Source: a virus
Virus record (IMG/VR): IMGVR_UViG_3300031823_000025
Coordinates: 1-24,401 of that record
Length of the DNA: 24,401 bases
Reading direction: 5' to 3' (one strand)
Shown here piece after piece: positions 15,853 to 21,903 of this stretch. A model generated the notes under the pieces. That model made no database searches. It was not told where the DNA came from and worked only from the letters and a program-made list of their open reading frames with translations. The stretch's first letter is position 1. Each line of letters starts with the position of its first letter. The translations under genes and the position numbers were made by a program.

Positions 15853-16350
15853 TTATGCCGCCGCCGTAGGTTTTGGCTGCGTCTGTGAAGGCGAAGACGC
15901 GCCCCCGACCGCCGTGACGAGCGCGGGCAGAATCGCGGCCATGGCCGTCGAAATCGCCGTCGCGAGAGACGAAGCGATGATCGGCACCATGGTGGTCGCC
16001 AGATCCGCCACATTCGCCGCCACCTGCTCGGCCGAAACGCCGACGCCGCCAACGATGGCGTCGCCCGTCGCCGTGCGCACGGGGCTCACGGTCTGCTGGT
16101 TTTCGGTCATGCCGGACTGCCCGGCTTGCACGAGTCCGAGAGTCGCCAGGTGTTTAACGGTCTGATTGTCCTGGGCGACGCTCAGGTTGAACGCCTGCCA
16201 CGCGCTGTCGTTCGCGCCGTTATTGCCGGTGCGCCTGCGGGCGTCGGCGGTGTTGTCTTCGACGAGCTGCTTCATGTTGAGAGCGACTTCGCCGGAATTC
16301 GGGTTAAGGACCGCGACGGGATATGCGTATGCGGCGTTCGGATCGGACAT
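15853..16350 (-). CDS. Hypothetical phage protein (165 aa)
   Basis: ATG 16350 (MSDPNAAYAYPVAVLNP) is preferred because AGGAG lies at 16363-16367, upstream at 12 nt. In-frame ATGs at 16386 and 16410 lack such a site, and 16386 falls at the predicted transcription start of the motif at 16392-16418. Features are an extended Asn-rich N-terminal half (GEVALNMKQLVEDNTADARRR), NQQTVSPVRT in the middle, and an Ala/Val-rich helical stretch at about residues 105-150. No family is recognised. It begins the operon that runs into the terminase genes. Confidence 0.65.
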   Translation of the reverse strand: MSDPNAAYAYPVAVLNPNSGEVALNMKQLVEDNTADARRRTGNNGANDSAWQAFNLSVAQDNQTVKHLATLGLVQAGQSGMTENQQTVSPVRTATGDAIVGGVGVSAEQVAANVADLATTMVPIIASSLATAISTAMAAILPALVTAVGGASSPSQTQPKPTAAA

Positions 16351-16391
16351 GTTTTGCGTTTTCTCCTGTGGAATTACGAGGCTCATTGGTG

Positions 16392-16418
16392 TAATCGCCG
16401 AAACGCGCAAAAACGCGG
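16392..16418 (-). promoter_or_regulatory. Candidate phage promoter, sigma-28-like motif copy 1
   Basis: Minus strand reads CCGCGTTT, 11 nt, GGCGATTA. It matches copy 2 in both halves and in spacing. Predicted transcription would start near 16385, giving a leader of about 35 nt before ATG 16350. The -35 half overlaps the terminator stem and T-run of the NusG-like gene. Confidence 0.5.
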
Positions 16419-16435
16419 CCCGCCTTCACGCCGCG
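16409..16435 (-). terminator. Intrinsic terminator after the NusG-like gene
   Basis: On the minus strand CGCGGC, a 10-nt loop and GCCGCG are followed by TTTTT (16413-16409). The stem overlaps the last codons and the stop of the NusG-like gene. Confidence 0.65.
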
Positions 16436-16902
16436 CCCACATCGGCCGCGTCGATCTCGACGGCCACGGAGCGCCCCAGTATCGCGACCGGCACAGTCAG
16501 AGTTGTTGTCAAGCCTGTCGCGCCCCGCACGCGGGTTACGATGCCGGTCACGCCTGCAAACGGGCCGCGCGCCACGGTGATGGTCGAGCCTGCCACATAT
16601 GGGCAGGGCCGAACGGCACGCGGCGCGCGCACCAGACGTCTGAGATCGGCGATTTCGGCGTCCGCAATCGCAGCCGGCCGGCCGTCGATCAGCAGGATCG
16701 AAGCCACGCCGCGGGTGCGCAGCACTTCAATGCGCTCATCGGTCTCCGGATCGAATCGGGCAAAAATGTAGCCGGGAAAAAGCGGCCGCGTCACGAGCGC
16801 GATACGGTCGGTCCAGCGGGATTCCTCGGTGTAGACCGGCAGAAACTCGGGAATGCCCAGCGCCCGCAACTGGTCGCGGACCGCGAAGGCATAGCGGGGC
16901 AT
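16426..16902 (-). CDS. NusG/RfaH-like transcription elongation factor
   Basis: The protein shows a NusG N-terminal domain: WFALALMPRYAFAVRDQLRALG, FLPVYTEE, RPLFPGYIFARFD, then GVASILLIDGRPAAI. A C-terminal KOW domain follows: GSTITVARGPFAGVTGIVTRV. It would bind RNA polymerase beta-prime and promote read-through, like RfaH or specialised NusG paralogues. The first ATG in frame (16902) lies 6 codons after the conserved Trp that starts the domain's first strand. No ATG, GTG or TTG exists between that Trp (16920) and the upstream stop, so translation probably starts at a non-standard codon further up. An apparent promoter and terminator make it a separate transcription unit. Confidence 0.82.
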   Translation of the reverse strand: MPRYAFAVRDQLRALGIPEFLPVYTEESRWTDRIALVTRPLFPGYIFARFDPETDERIEVLRTRGVASILLIDGRPAAIADAEIADLRRLVRAPRAVRPCPYVAGSTITVARGPFAGVTGIVTRVRGATGLTTTLTVPVAILGRSVAVEIDAADVGAA

Positions 16903-16982
16903 GAGTGCCAGCGCGAACCAGCGCCGGCAGGGAGCGGCTGCCGCCGGAGGTTCAATTCCGCGGTAGAGGCCGGGCGCCCGCG

Positions 16983-17005
16983 GGGACTCCGTCCCTTCGA
17001 GTCCC
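16983..17005 (-). promoter_or_regulatory. Hairpin in the leader of the NusG-like gene
   Basis: GGGACTC and GAGTCCC form a 7-bp perfect stem with a 9-nt loop. It falls between the predicted transcription start near 17041 and the NusG-like coding region. It may be a translation control or a recruitment site for the NusG-like protein itself. Confidence 0.4.
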
Positions 17006-17047
17006 AGGCCGTCGCATATGGAATCTTGCGCTGGCAGCTCACTTATG

Positions 17048-17074
17048 TAATCGCCGGATGGGGGAAAAACGCGG
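17048..17074 (-). promoter_or_regulatory. Candidate phage promoter, sigma-28-like motif copy 2
   Basis: Minus strand reads CCGCGTTT, 11 nt, GGCGATTA, followed by CATAA and then GTG at 17042. It is the best match to copy 1. Predicted transcription starts near 17041 and would read the NusG-like gene after a leader of about 120 nt. Confidence 0.5.
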
Positions 17075-17102
17075 CAACTGCGGTTACGCCCGGGCTGCCG
17101 CG
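17065..17102 (-). terminator. Intrinsic terminator after the 84-residue gene
   Basis: On the minus strand CGCGGCA and TGCCGCG pair across a 19-nt loop and are followed by TTTTT (17069-17065). The stem overlaps the 3' end of the 84-residue gene. The long loop weakens the call. Confidence 0.5.
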
Positions 17103-17338
17103 GCGCGTGAAACCGATTTCTCGCTGTCGCGTGGTCCGTTGGACCGCGCCGCCACAGCCGCCCGGTTCCGTTTGCGCCGCTCGATCTCGCGCTCGTCGGC
17201 CTCGGCCTGCAGGGTGTAACAAGCCGCCGTGCGCAGCCGGTTGGCGAGTTCAGGATTATAATCCCGCGAGCCGCCGCGCTCAAAGGATTCAGCCAGTTCG
17301 ACGAGAAATTGGGTGCAGTTCACGGCTTTCCTCCCCAT
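17084..17338 (-). CDS. Small charged helical protein (84 aa)
   Basis: The protein begins MGRKAVNCTQFLVELAESFERGG and contains DYNPELANRLRTAACYTLQAE followed by DEREIERRKRNR. It is mostly helical with a basic Ala/Arg-rich end. The ATG is 2 nt after the previous stop. It ends inside the terminator stem. No family is recognised; the non-repetitive N-terminal 60 residues look like real coding sequence. Confidence 0.6.
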   Translation of the reverse strand: MGRKAVNCTQFLVELAESFERGGSRDYNPELANRLRTAACYTLQAEADEREIERRKRNRAAVAARSNGPRDSEKSVSRAAAARA

Positions 17339-17340
17339 TT

Positions 17341-17613
17341 TTACCCGCGCTGGTGCTGCAGTTGCCAGGTGCGGATTTCGCGCACGTCGGCCTGGATCGC
17401 ATCCAACCGCTGCACGAGCGAGTTAAAATCCCGCAACGAAACGTTGTTTTCTTCGATCCACCGCACGCGGCGCTCCAGTTCTTCCACATGCGCCGACTCG
17501 GCGGCGTTCGTGCGCCCGGCTGTGTCGCGCCGTATCAGCCAGTTGATGAGCAGGGTCAGGACGGACGACAAGATAGCCACGAGCAGGCTCGCGACCGCAA
17601 TCGAGAAAGTCAT
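17341..17613 (-). CDS. Small membrane protein with coiled coil, possible lysis factor
   Basis: The protein has 90 residues. One membrane helix spans residues 3-27 (FSIAVASLLVAILSSVLTLL), followed by a basic RR and a coiled coil at residues 40-82 (VEELERRVRWIEENN, LVQRLDAIQADVREIR). ATG overlaps the previous stop as ATGA. The layout fits an inner-membrane spanin or a small holin accessory, but the link to lysis is only inferred. Confidence 0.65.
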   Translation of the reverse strand: MTFSIAVASLLVAILSSVLTLLINWLIRRDTAGRTNAAESAHVEELERRVRWIEENNVSLRDFNSLVQRLDAIQADVREIRTWQLQHQRG

Positions 17614-18074
17614 GGCGTGCCTGATTTGCCAACGGAGAGAGCCCCGCGTTCGGTGATCTTGAAACTGCGGAAGCCGGTGTTCGCGCTGGTGACAACGTCG
17701 AATGCGATCGCGCAGGGCACTTTGTCGTCGAGCACCTTCAGGGTCACTTTCGCGATGAGCGAGAAAGCTTTCAGTCCGATCGCTTTAATCAGCTTCGGGT
17801 AATCGATCGAGCGCTCGACGCCGCGCCAGCCGAGCTCAACCACATACCGCGTACCTGCTGCCTCGCATGTCTCGTTCGCCGGGGCGTCCTCGAAGCGGCT
17901 GCGTATCGCGGCGCGCAGCGCGGTTTCGCGCGAGATCAGGGCGCGCAGCGGAGCGAGCTGCTTGTCGATATCGCCCAGCTCATCCACTTGGGAGACGAGT
18001 TGCTGGGCGGCCAGTTGCTGCGCGGTTTTCTGGCTGGTGTCGAGAGCGGTTTTTTTGGATGGAGCGGCGGTCAC
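17610..18074 (-). CDS. Coiled-coil phage protein (154 aa), function unknown
   Basis: The start is GTG 18074. Residues 10-65 are helical coiled coil (KTAQQLAAQQLVSQVDELGD, then QLAPLRALISRETALRAA). A compact domain follows (GTRYVVELGWRGVERSIDY, then KLIKAIGLKAFSLIAKVTLKVLDD), and the end is FRSFKITERG. Phages often carry coil-plus-small-domain proteins of this build among early-middle genes; exact function is unknown. The candidate promoter at 18082-18108 ends 7 nt before the GTG, so its mRNA may be leaderless. Confidence 0.65.
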   Translation of the reverse strand: MTAAPSKKTALDTSQKTAQQLAAQQLVSQVDELGDIDKQLAPLRALISRETALRAAIRSRFEDAPANETCEAAGTRYVVELGWRGVERSIDYPKLIKAIGLKAFSLIAKVTLKVLDDKVPCAIAFDVVTSANTGFRSFKITERGALSVGKSGTP

Positions 18075-18081
18075 ATATTTT

Positions 18082-18108
18082 TAATCGCCGAACGGCGCGG
18101 AAGTGCGG
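18082..18108 (-). promoter_or_regulatory. Candidate phage promoter, sigma-28-like motif copy 3
   Basis: Minus strand reads CCGCACTT, 11 nt, GGCGATTA. The -10 half and spacing are identical to copies 1 and 2; the -35 half differs at two bases. The GTG start of the 154-residue gene begins 8 nt after the -10 half. Confidence 0.5.
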
Positions 18109-18123
18109 TACCATGTCGGAGTG

Positions 18124-18135
18124 CCGTCGCGACGG
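18124..18135. promoter_or_regulatory. 12-bp perfect palindrome, operator candidate
   Basis: CCGTCGCGACGG is its own reverse complement. It lies in the 128-bp divergent gap between the minus-strand 154-residue gene and the plus-strand operon that includes a double helix-turn-helix protein. Binding by that protein would allow control of both directions. Confidence 0.35.
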
Positions 18136-18160
18136 ATGACATAGTTCGGTCGGACGGTAG

Positions 18161-18200
18161 TGCTGGGAGCGGGACTTGAGCCCGCACGGTCAGGAGCGTG
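18161..18200 (-). other. tRNA-Leu 3'-end-like sequence, attachment-site candidate
   Basis: On the minus strand GCGGG, CTCAAGT and CCCGC form a 5-bp T-arm with a 7-nt loop that matches the tRNA T-loop at all but position 54. It is followed by TCCCAGCA and then CTA where CCA would stand. The preceding ACG/CGT arm resembles a Leu/Ser variable arm. No matching 5' acceptor half or D-arm exists upstream, so it is not an intact tRNA. Phage attachment sites often copy tRNA 3' ends. It may also be a chance hairpin next to the ribosome-binding site. Confidence 0.35.
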
Positions 18201-18202
18201 AA

Positions 18203-18484
18203 ATGCCAAAGAGCAAAGTGCCCGCGCACGTCGTCAAACGCGACCGCGAGGGTCTTATCCGTTGCCGCGTCTGCGGCTGCACCGAGAACGACGCGTGCCC
18301 AGCCGGATGCAGTTGGTACGATCTCGACCTCTGCACGGTCTGCCGTGCGGTCGTGGTTGCCATCGCGGAGTGGACCGACGCCGCGCGGCACGTTAATCGG
18401 GCGGCTCTGTGGCGCGAAGTCGGCCGTGAAGTCAGAGGCGAGGTCTTTTCGATCCGCCGCGGGCGGCAACGGAGCGCCGCGTGA
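18203..18484 (+). CDS. Cys-rich zinc-binding-type protein (93 aa)
   Basis: ATG 18203 is chosen over an upstream in-frame TTG/GTG-type start because AGGAG lies 6 nt upstream (18192-18196). RCRVCGCTENDACPAGCSWY followed by DLDLCTVC holds six Cys (CxxCxC, CPxGC, CxxC). It is a widely seen small phage domain thought to bind zinc; function is unknown. The C-terminal third is Arg-rich. It begins a plus-strand operon of three overlapping genes, against the main gene direction. Confidence 0.75.
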   Translation: MPKSKVPAHVVKRDREGLIRCRVCGCTENDACPAGCSWYDLDLCTVCRAVVVAIAEWTDAARHVNRAALWREVGREVRGEVFSIRRGRQRSAA

Positions 18485-19062
18485 GCGCCGCAAAATCAGC
18501 GCCGACCACAGAACACAGGAATGAAGCGTGGCTCTCGAAATCCGCCGCCGCGCGGTTCCTGGGCGTGTCGGAGCGCCAGATCGAACGCCGCGAGCAGCAG
18601 GGTTACATCGAGAAACGCGTACTACCGCGCGATCCGCATGAATCGATGGCGCGCGTCGAGTACTCGCGGGCCGACCTCGAGGCCCTGAAAGCCGGGAAAC
18701 CGAATATGTATGCGCGGGAGGTGTCAAATATTATTGACAGGTCGCGGCCTGTCAATGAAACGGGGAAGCTCGGCGATCTGGCGCATCCGCTCAGCCAAAC
18801 GGCGCTCGCGATCCGTGGCCGGCCAGCGGGGGTTGATGGTTTTGCGGCTCTCGCCGCGCACCTGGCGCGGCTGTCTGCCGCGTATGCGCCCGCCGAAGCG
18901 GTGCCGTGGCTCTCACTGCGCGATGCGGCGAAATATTCTGGCCTTCCGCGTCGTTATCTTCTCGACGCGGCCCGCGATGGCGCGCTTTTCGCCCGCGACG
19001 TCTCGGTTGGCGGGGCACGCTCGCGGTGGATGTTCAACCGGGAAGCGCTGGGGAGGTTATGA
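18481..19062 (+). CDS. Double helix-turn-helix DNA-binding regulator
   Basis: GTG 18481 overlaps the previous stop as GTGA; 193 residues. Two excisionase/MerR-type winged helix-turn-helix units are visible. Residues 16-72 read WLSKSAAARFLGVSERQIER, then REQQGYIEKR and YSRADLEALKAG. Residues 143-193 read WLSLRDAAKYSGLPRRYLL, then AARDGALFARDV and FNREALGRL. The linker (75-135) is low in order. Two linked binding units suggest recognition of direct or inverted repeats. It could be an excisionase-like architectural protein or a transcription switch controlling the divergent gap. Confidence 0.8.
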   Translation: MSAAKSAPTTEHRNEAWLSKSAAARFLGVSERQIERREQQGYIEKRVLPRDPHESMARVEYSRADLEALKAGKPNMYAREVSNIIDRSRPVNETGKLGDLAHPLSQTALAIRGRPAGVDGFAALAAHLARLSAAYAPAEAVPWLSLRDAAKYSGLPRRYLLDAARDGALFARDVSVGGARSRWMFNREALGRL

Positions 19063-19385
19063 GCGTTCTCGCGTGCCCGTTCTACGGCGCATCGATCCAT
19101 CTCGATCAATTAATTCGCATTGGGGCAGATGGGAGTAACCGGTGCGCGCTCATCGTAGGAGCGCACTCGCCGTGTTTCATGACGGCGGTCGAAAATCGCC
19201 CTGCGGATTGGGAGGATTGCCCGCGAAATCCGGAGTTTGTCGCTCGTTGCACCTGGCCTGTTGGCGACGAAGAATCGGTGTACCGCAGGCGGACGGATCG
19301 CTTGCAGACGGCGGCCGTGGATCTGATGCGGCTGATCGCGGTCAGAGACGCGGTTGTAGCTGAAACCGTCACGCCGCCGGGTTGA
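19059..19385 (+). CDS. Small conserved Cys protein (108 aa)
   Basis: ATG 19059 overlaps the previous stop as ATGA, with GGAGG just upstream. The N-terminal CPFYGASIHL, then RCALIVGAHSPCFMT and DWEDCPRN, form a Cys-His pattern known from small soil-phage proteins of unknown role and likely to bind a metal. The C-terminal third is a helix (RRRTDRLQTAAVDLMRLI). It ends 17 nt into the 3' end of the opposite-strand sigma gene. Confidence 0.7.
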   Translation: MSVLACPFYGASIHLDQLIRIGADGSNRCALIVGAHSPCFMTAVENRPADWEDCPRNPEFVARCTWPVGDEESVYRRRTDRLQTAAVDLMRLIAVRDAVVAETVTPPG

Positions 19386-20001
19386 ACCGCCGCCGCAGCT
19401 CCGCTATAGCGGCGTTATACTCGCGGCGCACCGCTTTCACCCCCATCCCGAGCCGGCGCGCCGTTTCGACGCGGTTGGGCTCATCTCGGGATCCGTAATA
19501 CATCCCGAGTACCCGCCGCTGGACCACGGGCAGGCTGCCGACGGCGTCGATCAGCCGGGTGGCCATGCGCGTGGCATCGAGATCTTCCACGACGGTCGGT
19601 TCGACCGCCGGTTCAGCGATATATCCGCCATCGGTCGCGAAAATACTCGGTCTGGTCTGCTCCTCAAACCGGTGTTTCTTGCCGCCCACGAGATCGAGCA
19701 TTGCGCCGCGGACGCGTTTCCGGGCAAATACCGCAAACGGAACTTCTGGATGCGCCAGCGGCCGGAAACACGTCGCCGCGTGCAAGAGCGCGAGGTTTCC
19801 GGCGCCGATCAGGTCCGCGAGATCGAAACCGGGCGGAAGCCGCCGGTGGAGCGCGTGCGCAATCCCCGCTACAAGGCTTAAGTGGTCTGCAATGAGAGAA
19901 TCGCGCTCCCGGCGAACGCGAGCGCGGAGTTCCGGTGCATCGTCAATGGGAGTAACAATCTTCCGCATGATCGACAAAAGAGACATCGCTCTCGCGCTCA
20001 T
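19369..20001 (-). CDS. Phage-encoded sigma-70 family factor, FliA-like
   Basis: The protein has up to 210 residues. Region 2 spans about 38-105: HLSLVAGIAHALHRRLPPG, DLADLIGAGNLALLHAATCF, then FAVFARKRVRGAMLDLVGG. The RVRGAMLD end resembles the RIRGAMLD of FliA-type sigma factors. Region 4 spans about 148-205: LPVVQRRVLGMYYG, ETARRLGMGVKAVRREYN. Region 3 is mostly replaced by a Pro/Glu-rich linker, shorter than in FliA. It would redirect host RNA polymerase to phage promoters. In-frame ATGs at 20001, 19986 and 19968 are all possible; none has a clear ribosome-binding site. Confidence 0.85.
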   Translation of the reverse strand: MSARAMSLLSIMRKIVTPIDDAPELRARVRRERDSLIADHLSLVAGIAHALHRRLPPGFDLADLIGAGNLALLHAATCFRPLAHPEVPFAVFARKRVRGAMLDLVGGKKHRFEEQTRPSIFATDGGYIAEPAVEPTVVEDLDATRMATRLIDAVGSLPVVQRRVLGMYYGSRDEPNRVETARRLGMGVKAVRREYNAAIAELRRRFNPAA

Positions 20002-20283
20002 GCGTCCGGGGCGGGGTGGGCTTGCCCTGTTTGGGATGATATCGCACTTTCAGCAACTCCGCGTTGATTTCTGGTTCCCGCTATCAGAAGAGAGTGGGTT
20101 TTCGGGGTTGAAACGACGGAACGCTGCAGGGCGGGTGAGTGAGGCGGGCGCGGAGCGCCCTTCCATGCGGTGAGTTGAAGAGCGGCGCGGAGCGCATCGT
20201 TATTTTCGAGCGACGGCGGCGCACTACTACCAGAGTCTTATCTCCGTATCTAATACAAAAGGTATAGGTTACGCATCACGGCA

Positions 20284-20312
20284 TTGACTGTGCAAGATTG
20301 CCAGACTATCTT
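20284..20312 (+). promoter_or_regulatory. Sigma-70-like promoter with dyad in its spacer
   Basis: TTGACT (20284-20289), a 17-bp gap and TATCTT (20307-20312) match the sigma-70 form with ideal spacing. The dyad TGCAAGAT/ATCTTGCA (20291-20315) begins in the spacer and covers the -10, so a bound repressor would block it. Confidence 0.45.
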
Positions 20313-20315
20313 GCA
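20291..20315. promoter_or_regulatory. 8-bp inverted repeat, operator candidate
   Basis: TGCAAGAT and ATCTTGCA are perfect inverted repeats separated by 9 nt, overlapping the plus-strand promoter. Confidence 0.45.
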
Positions 20316-20424
20316 GACCTACTCTGCCATATTCTGCGCCGCGCGGCGCGGAGACACGGCTGGCGGAGGGAAAATCCGGGAAAACGGGGAAGCGACCGGC
20401 GCGGAAAAAGGTGGGGAAACGGGC

Positions 20425-20442
20425 CGTCAAGTCTGCTTGACG
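20425..20442. other. Perfect 7-bp hairpin
   Basis: CGTCAAG, loop TCTG, CTTGACG. It lies 49 nt downstream of the winged-helix gene's stop in the minus direction. It has no U-run on either side. It may be part of a bidirectional termination zone, or an operator. Confidence 0.4.
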
Positions 20443-20450
20443 CCGTGCTC

Positions 20451-20468
20451 ACCATACTTTTGTATGGT
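20451..20468. other. Perfect 7-bp hairpin with TTTT/AAAA loop
   Basis: ACCATAC, loop TTTT, GTATGGT. It stands 23 nt after the stop of the winged-helix gene. Both this and the hairpin at 20425-20442 are perfect, which is more than expected by chance in so short a gap. Confidence 0.4.
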
Positions 20469-20491
20469 TTCGCCGTTTGTTCGGCTAGTTG

Positions 20492-21622
20492 TTACGCGGT
20501 GCGGCTGAAACTGCGCTCCGCGTCCTCGCGCTCGTCCGGATTCGCGGCCGCGAGCTGGCTCTGGTAAAACTCGTGCTCATCGGCCGGCAAATCCCCCCGC
20601 CGCAGCAGCTCGATCATGTCCGCCAGGCTGCGGACCCGGTTCTCGCGGGCTACGCGCGCCCCCTCGGCTTTAGCGCGGGCCTCGGCGGCGATATTATGCC
20701 GCCAGGCCTGGATGCGTCCGCCGATTCTGGCCTTTACGAGTCCATGCGTGATGGGATTGGTGCGGTTACCCGTCTTCCGCCAGTCCGAGCCCATCGCGCG
20801 GATCATGTCGGCGACCGCGTCGACGGGGGGAACCGGGTGGTTTCCCGAGACCTTGAGCGCTTCGCGCCAGATGAACCGCGCGTCGCCCTGGTCGCCGGTG
20901 CCGCAGACATCGATGAGCGCGGTCATCACAGCCGTGAGATCGAGCGCGGCGTCATCGGATTTCCCGGCTGTCACGGGGATCCCCGGCTCGGCGAAATCGG
21001 CGAGAGCGACGCCCTGCGCGGCGGGATTCGCCTCCGCCGCCGTGTGGTCGAGCTTCCAGTCGATCAGCTCTGCGGGCGTCAGATGCCAGCGGCCTTTGCC
21101 CCGGAAATAAAAATTGCGATTCACCGTCGTGCCGATGGCGGCATCGGCGGCCCAGCGCGCAAGCACTTCGTCGAATCGCCGGATCCGCCACGACGCGCCG
21201 AACGGACTGTGCGGCGCGAGCGTCCCCCAGCGCTCGATGATGCCTTTGCGCGCGAGACGATCGAGGCAATGCCCCACCGTGCGATGAGGCATGGCGACTG
21301 CGCAGGTTATGCCATACAGCGCATCGAGCGATGGCTTGGTGGCGCGGGCGACCTTCGTTATGCTGGCGTTGGCCACGAGCACGCCCTGATCGCCGGGAAG
21401 CCGCGTGGGCTTCAGCGTCCACATGGCGCGGAACACAACGCTCTCCGAGAGTGTCATGATCTGCTGCACGAACCAGCCGCGCCGCGGGACCGGGCTATTG
21501 CGCGGCACATGGGCGGGCCGCTCGTACCAGTCGCCCAGCGTGCGGTTGCGTTTGCGGCGCGTTTGTTGCGCGGGGCTGCTCAGAGGGGATCGTGTCCTTC
21601 CCCGAGCGCGGCGAAGAGCCAC
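20492..21622 (-). CDS. Winged-helix protein, putative replication initiator
   Basis: The protein has up to 376 residues. The basic N-terminus is followed by an unusual aromatic stretch (DWYERPAHVPR, RRGWFVQQIM). Residues 65-140 look like a winged helix (ALYGITCAVAMPHRTVGHCL, LARKGIIERWG). The middle is unassigned. Near the C-terminus come ARAKAEGARVAREN, and FYQSQLAAANPDEREDAE. Size, helix-turn-helix and last place in the early operon resemble phage replication O-type proteins, but no motif proves it. ATG 21622 overlaps the previous gene by 43 nt; a CTG at 21583 would overlap by only 4 nt. Confidence 0.6.
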   Translation of the reverse strand: MALRRARGRTRSPLSSPAQQTRRKRNRTLGDWYERPAHVPRNSPVPRRGWFVQQIMTLSESVVFRAMWTLKPTRLPGDQGVLVANASITKVARATKPSLDALYGITCAVAMPHRTVGHCLDRLARKGIIERWGTLAPHSPFGASWRIRRFDEVLARWAADAAIGTTVNRNFYFRGKGRWHLTPAELIDWKLDHTAAEANPAAQGVALADFAEPGIPVTAGKSDDAALDLTAVMTALIDVCGTGDQGDARFIWREALKVSGNHPVPPVDAVADMIRAMGSDWRKTGNRTNPITHGLVKARIGGRIQAWRHNIAAEARAKAEGARVARENRVRSLADMIELLRRGDLPADEHEFYQSQLAAANPDEREDAERSFSRTA

Positions 21623-21903
21623 GCCCGAATGTCGGCGGCATCCGCAATCGCCCCCACGCCGGCGCGCAGCTCGGCCAGCGCCGCGCGCGAGCGGTCGTCA
21701 TGGTGCGGATTGGCATCCCAGGCGGGCGATTGAATCCATTGCGAGAGATAAGCGCGAATGTACGCCACGTCGCGGACCGTCAGGTCGCCGGGATCGCCGA
21801 GAAAAACGCGGATGGCCCGCGCGAGGACACCGGAGGTCTCGTCGCGCCAGTATTTCGGCGCGTCCGCCGGGTCAGTCGGTAATGGCACCAGGCGCGGGCT
21901 CAA
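21580..21903 (-). CDS. Small conserved protein (107 aa), function unknown
   Basis: The start is TTG 21903, overlapping the previous stop as TTGA. It contains DAPKYWRDETSGVLARAIRV, FLGDPGDLTVRDVAYIRAYL and QWIQSPAWDANPH, an all-helical pattern that looks conserved. The C-terminal half is Ala/Arg-rich. Its position right before the probable replication gene hints at a helper role such as a loader or inhibitor. Confidence 0.65.
   Translation of the reverse strand: MSPRLVPLPTDPADAPKYWRDETSGVLARAIRVFLGDPGDLTVRDVAYIRAYLSQWIQSPAWDANPHHDDRSRAALAELRAGVGAIADAADIRAWLFAALGEGHDPL

Larger units (their letters stand above)
20002..20491. other. Non-coding regulatory gap between early operon and sigma gene
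   Basis: These 490 bases contain no convincing gene. The stretch 20215-20315 is the most AT-rich in the area. Three dyads (20291-20315, 20425-20442, 20451-20468) and one sigma-70-like promoter on the plus strand are listed separately. The promoter for the sigma gene must lie here but no clear match was found. Confidence 0.5.

Noticed and set aside
16126-17802. 558-codon plus-strand frame across the NusG-like region
   Set aside because: It spans several minus-strand genes, terminators and promoters, and its composition is that of an antisense frame.
18161-18245. Intact tRNA-Leu gene
   Set aside because: Only the T-arm and 3' acceptor half are present. The 5' GCTGGGA half and D-arm are missing.
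19943-20070. Minus-strand frame encoding VRYHPKQGKPTPPRTHERES and a short tail
   Set aside because: It looks protein-like but overlaps the sigma gene's possible starts and has only a weak GTG with no family match. It could be a small gene if the sigma really starts at 19968.
20284-20508. 74-codon plus-strand frame in the non-coding gap
   Set aside because: It begins at a TTG inside the proposed promoter, has no ribosome-binding site, and its composition follows no family.
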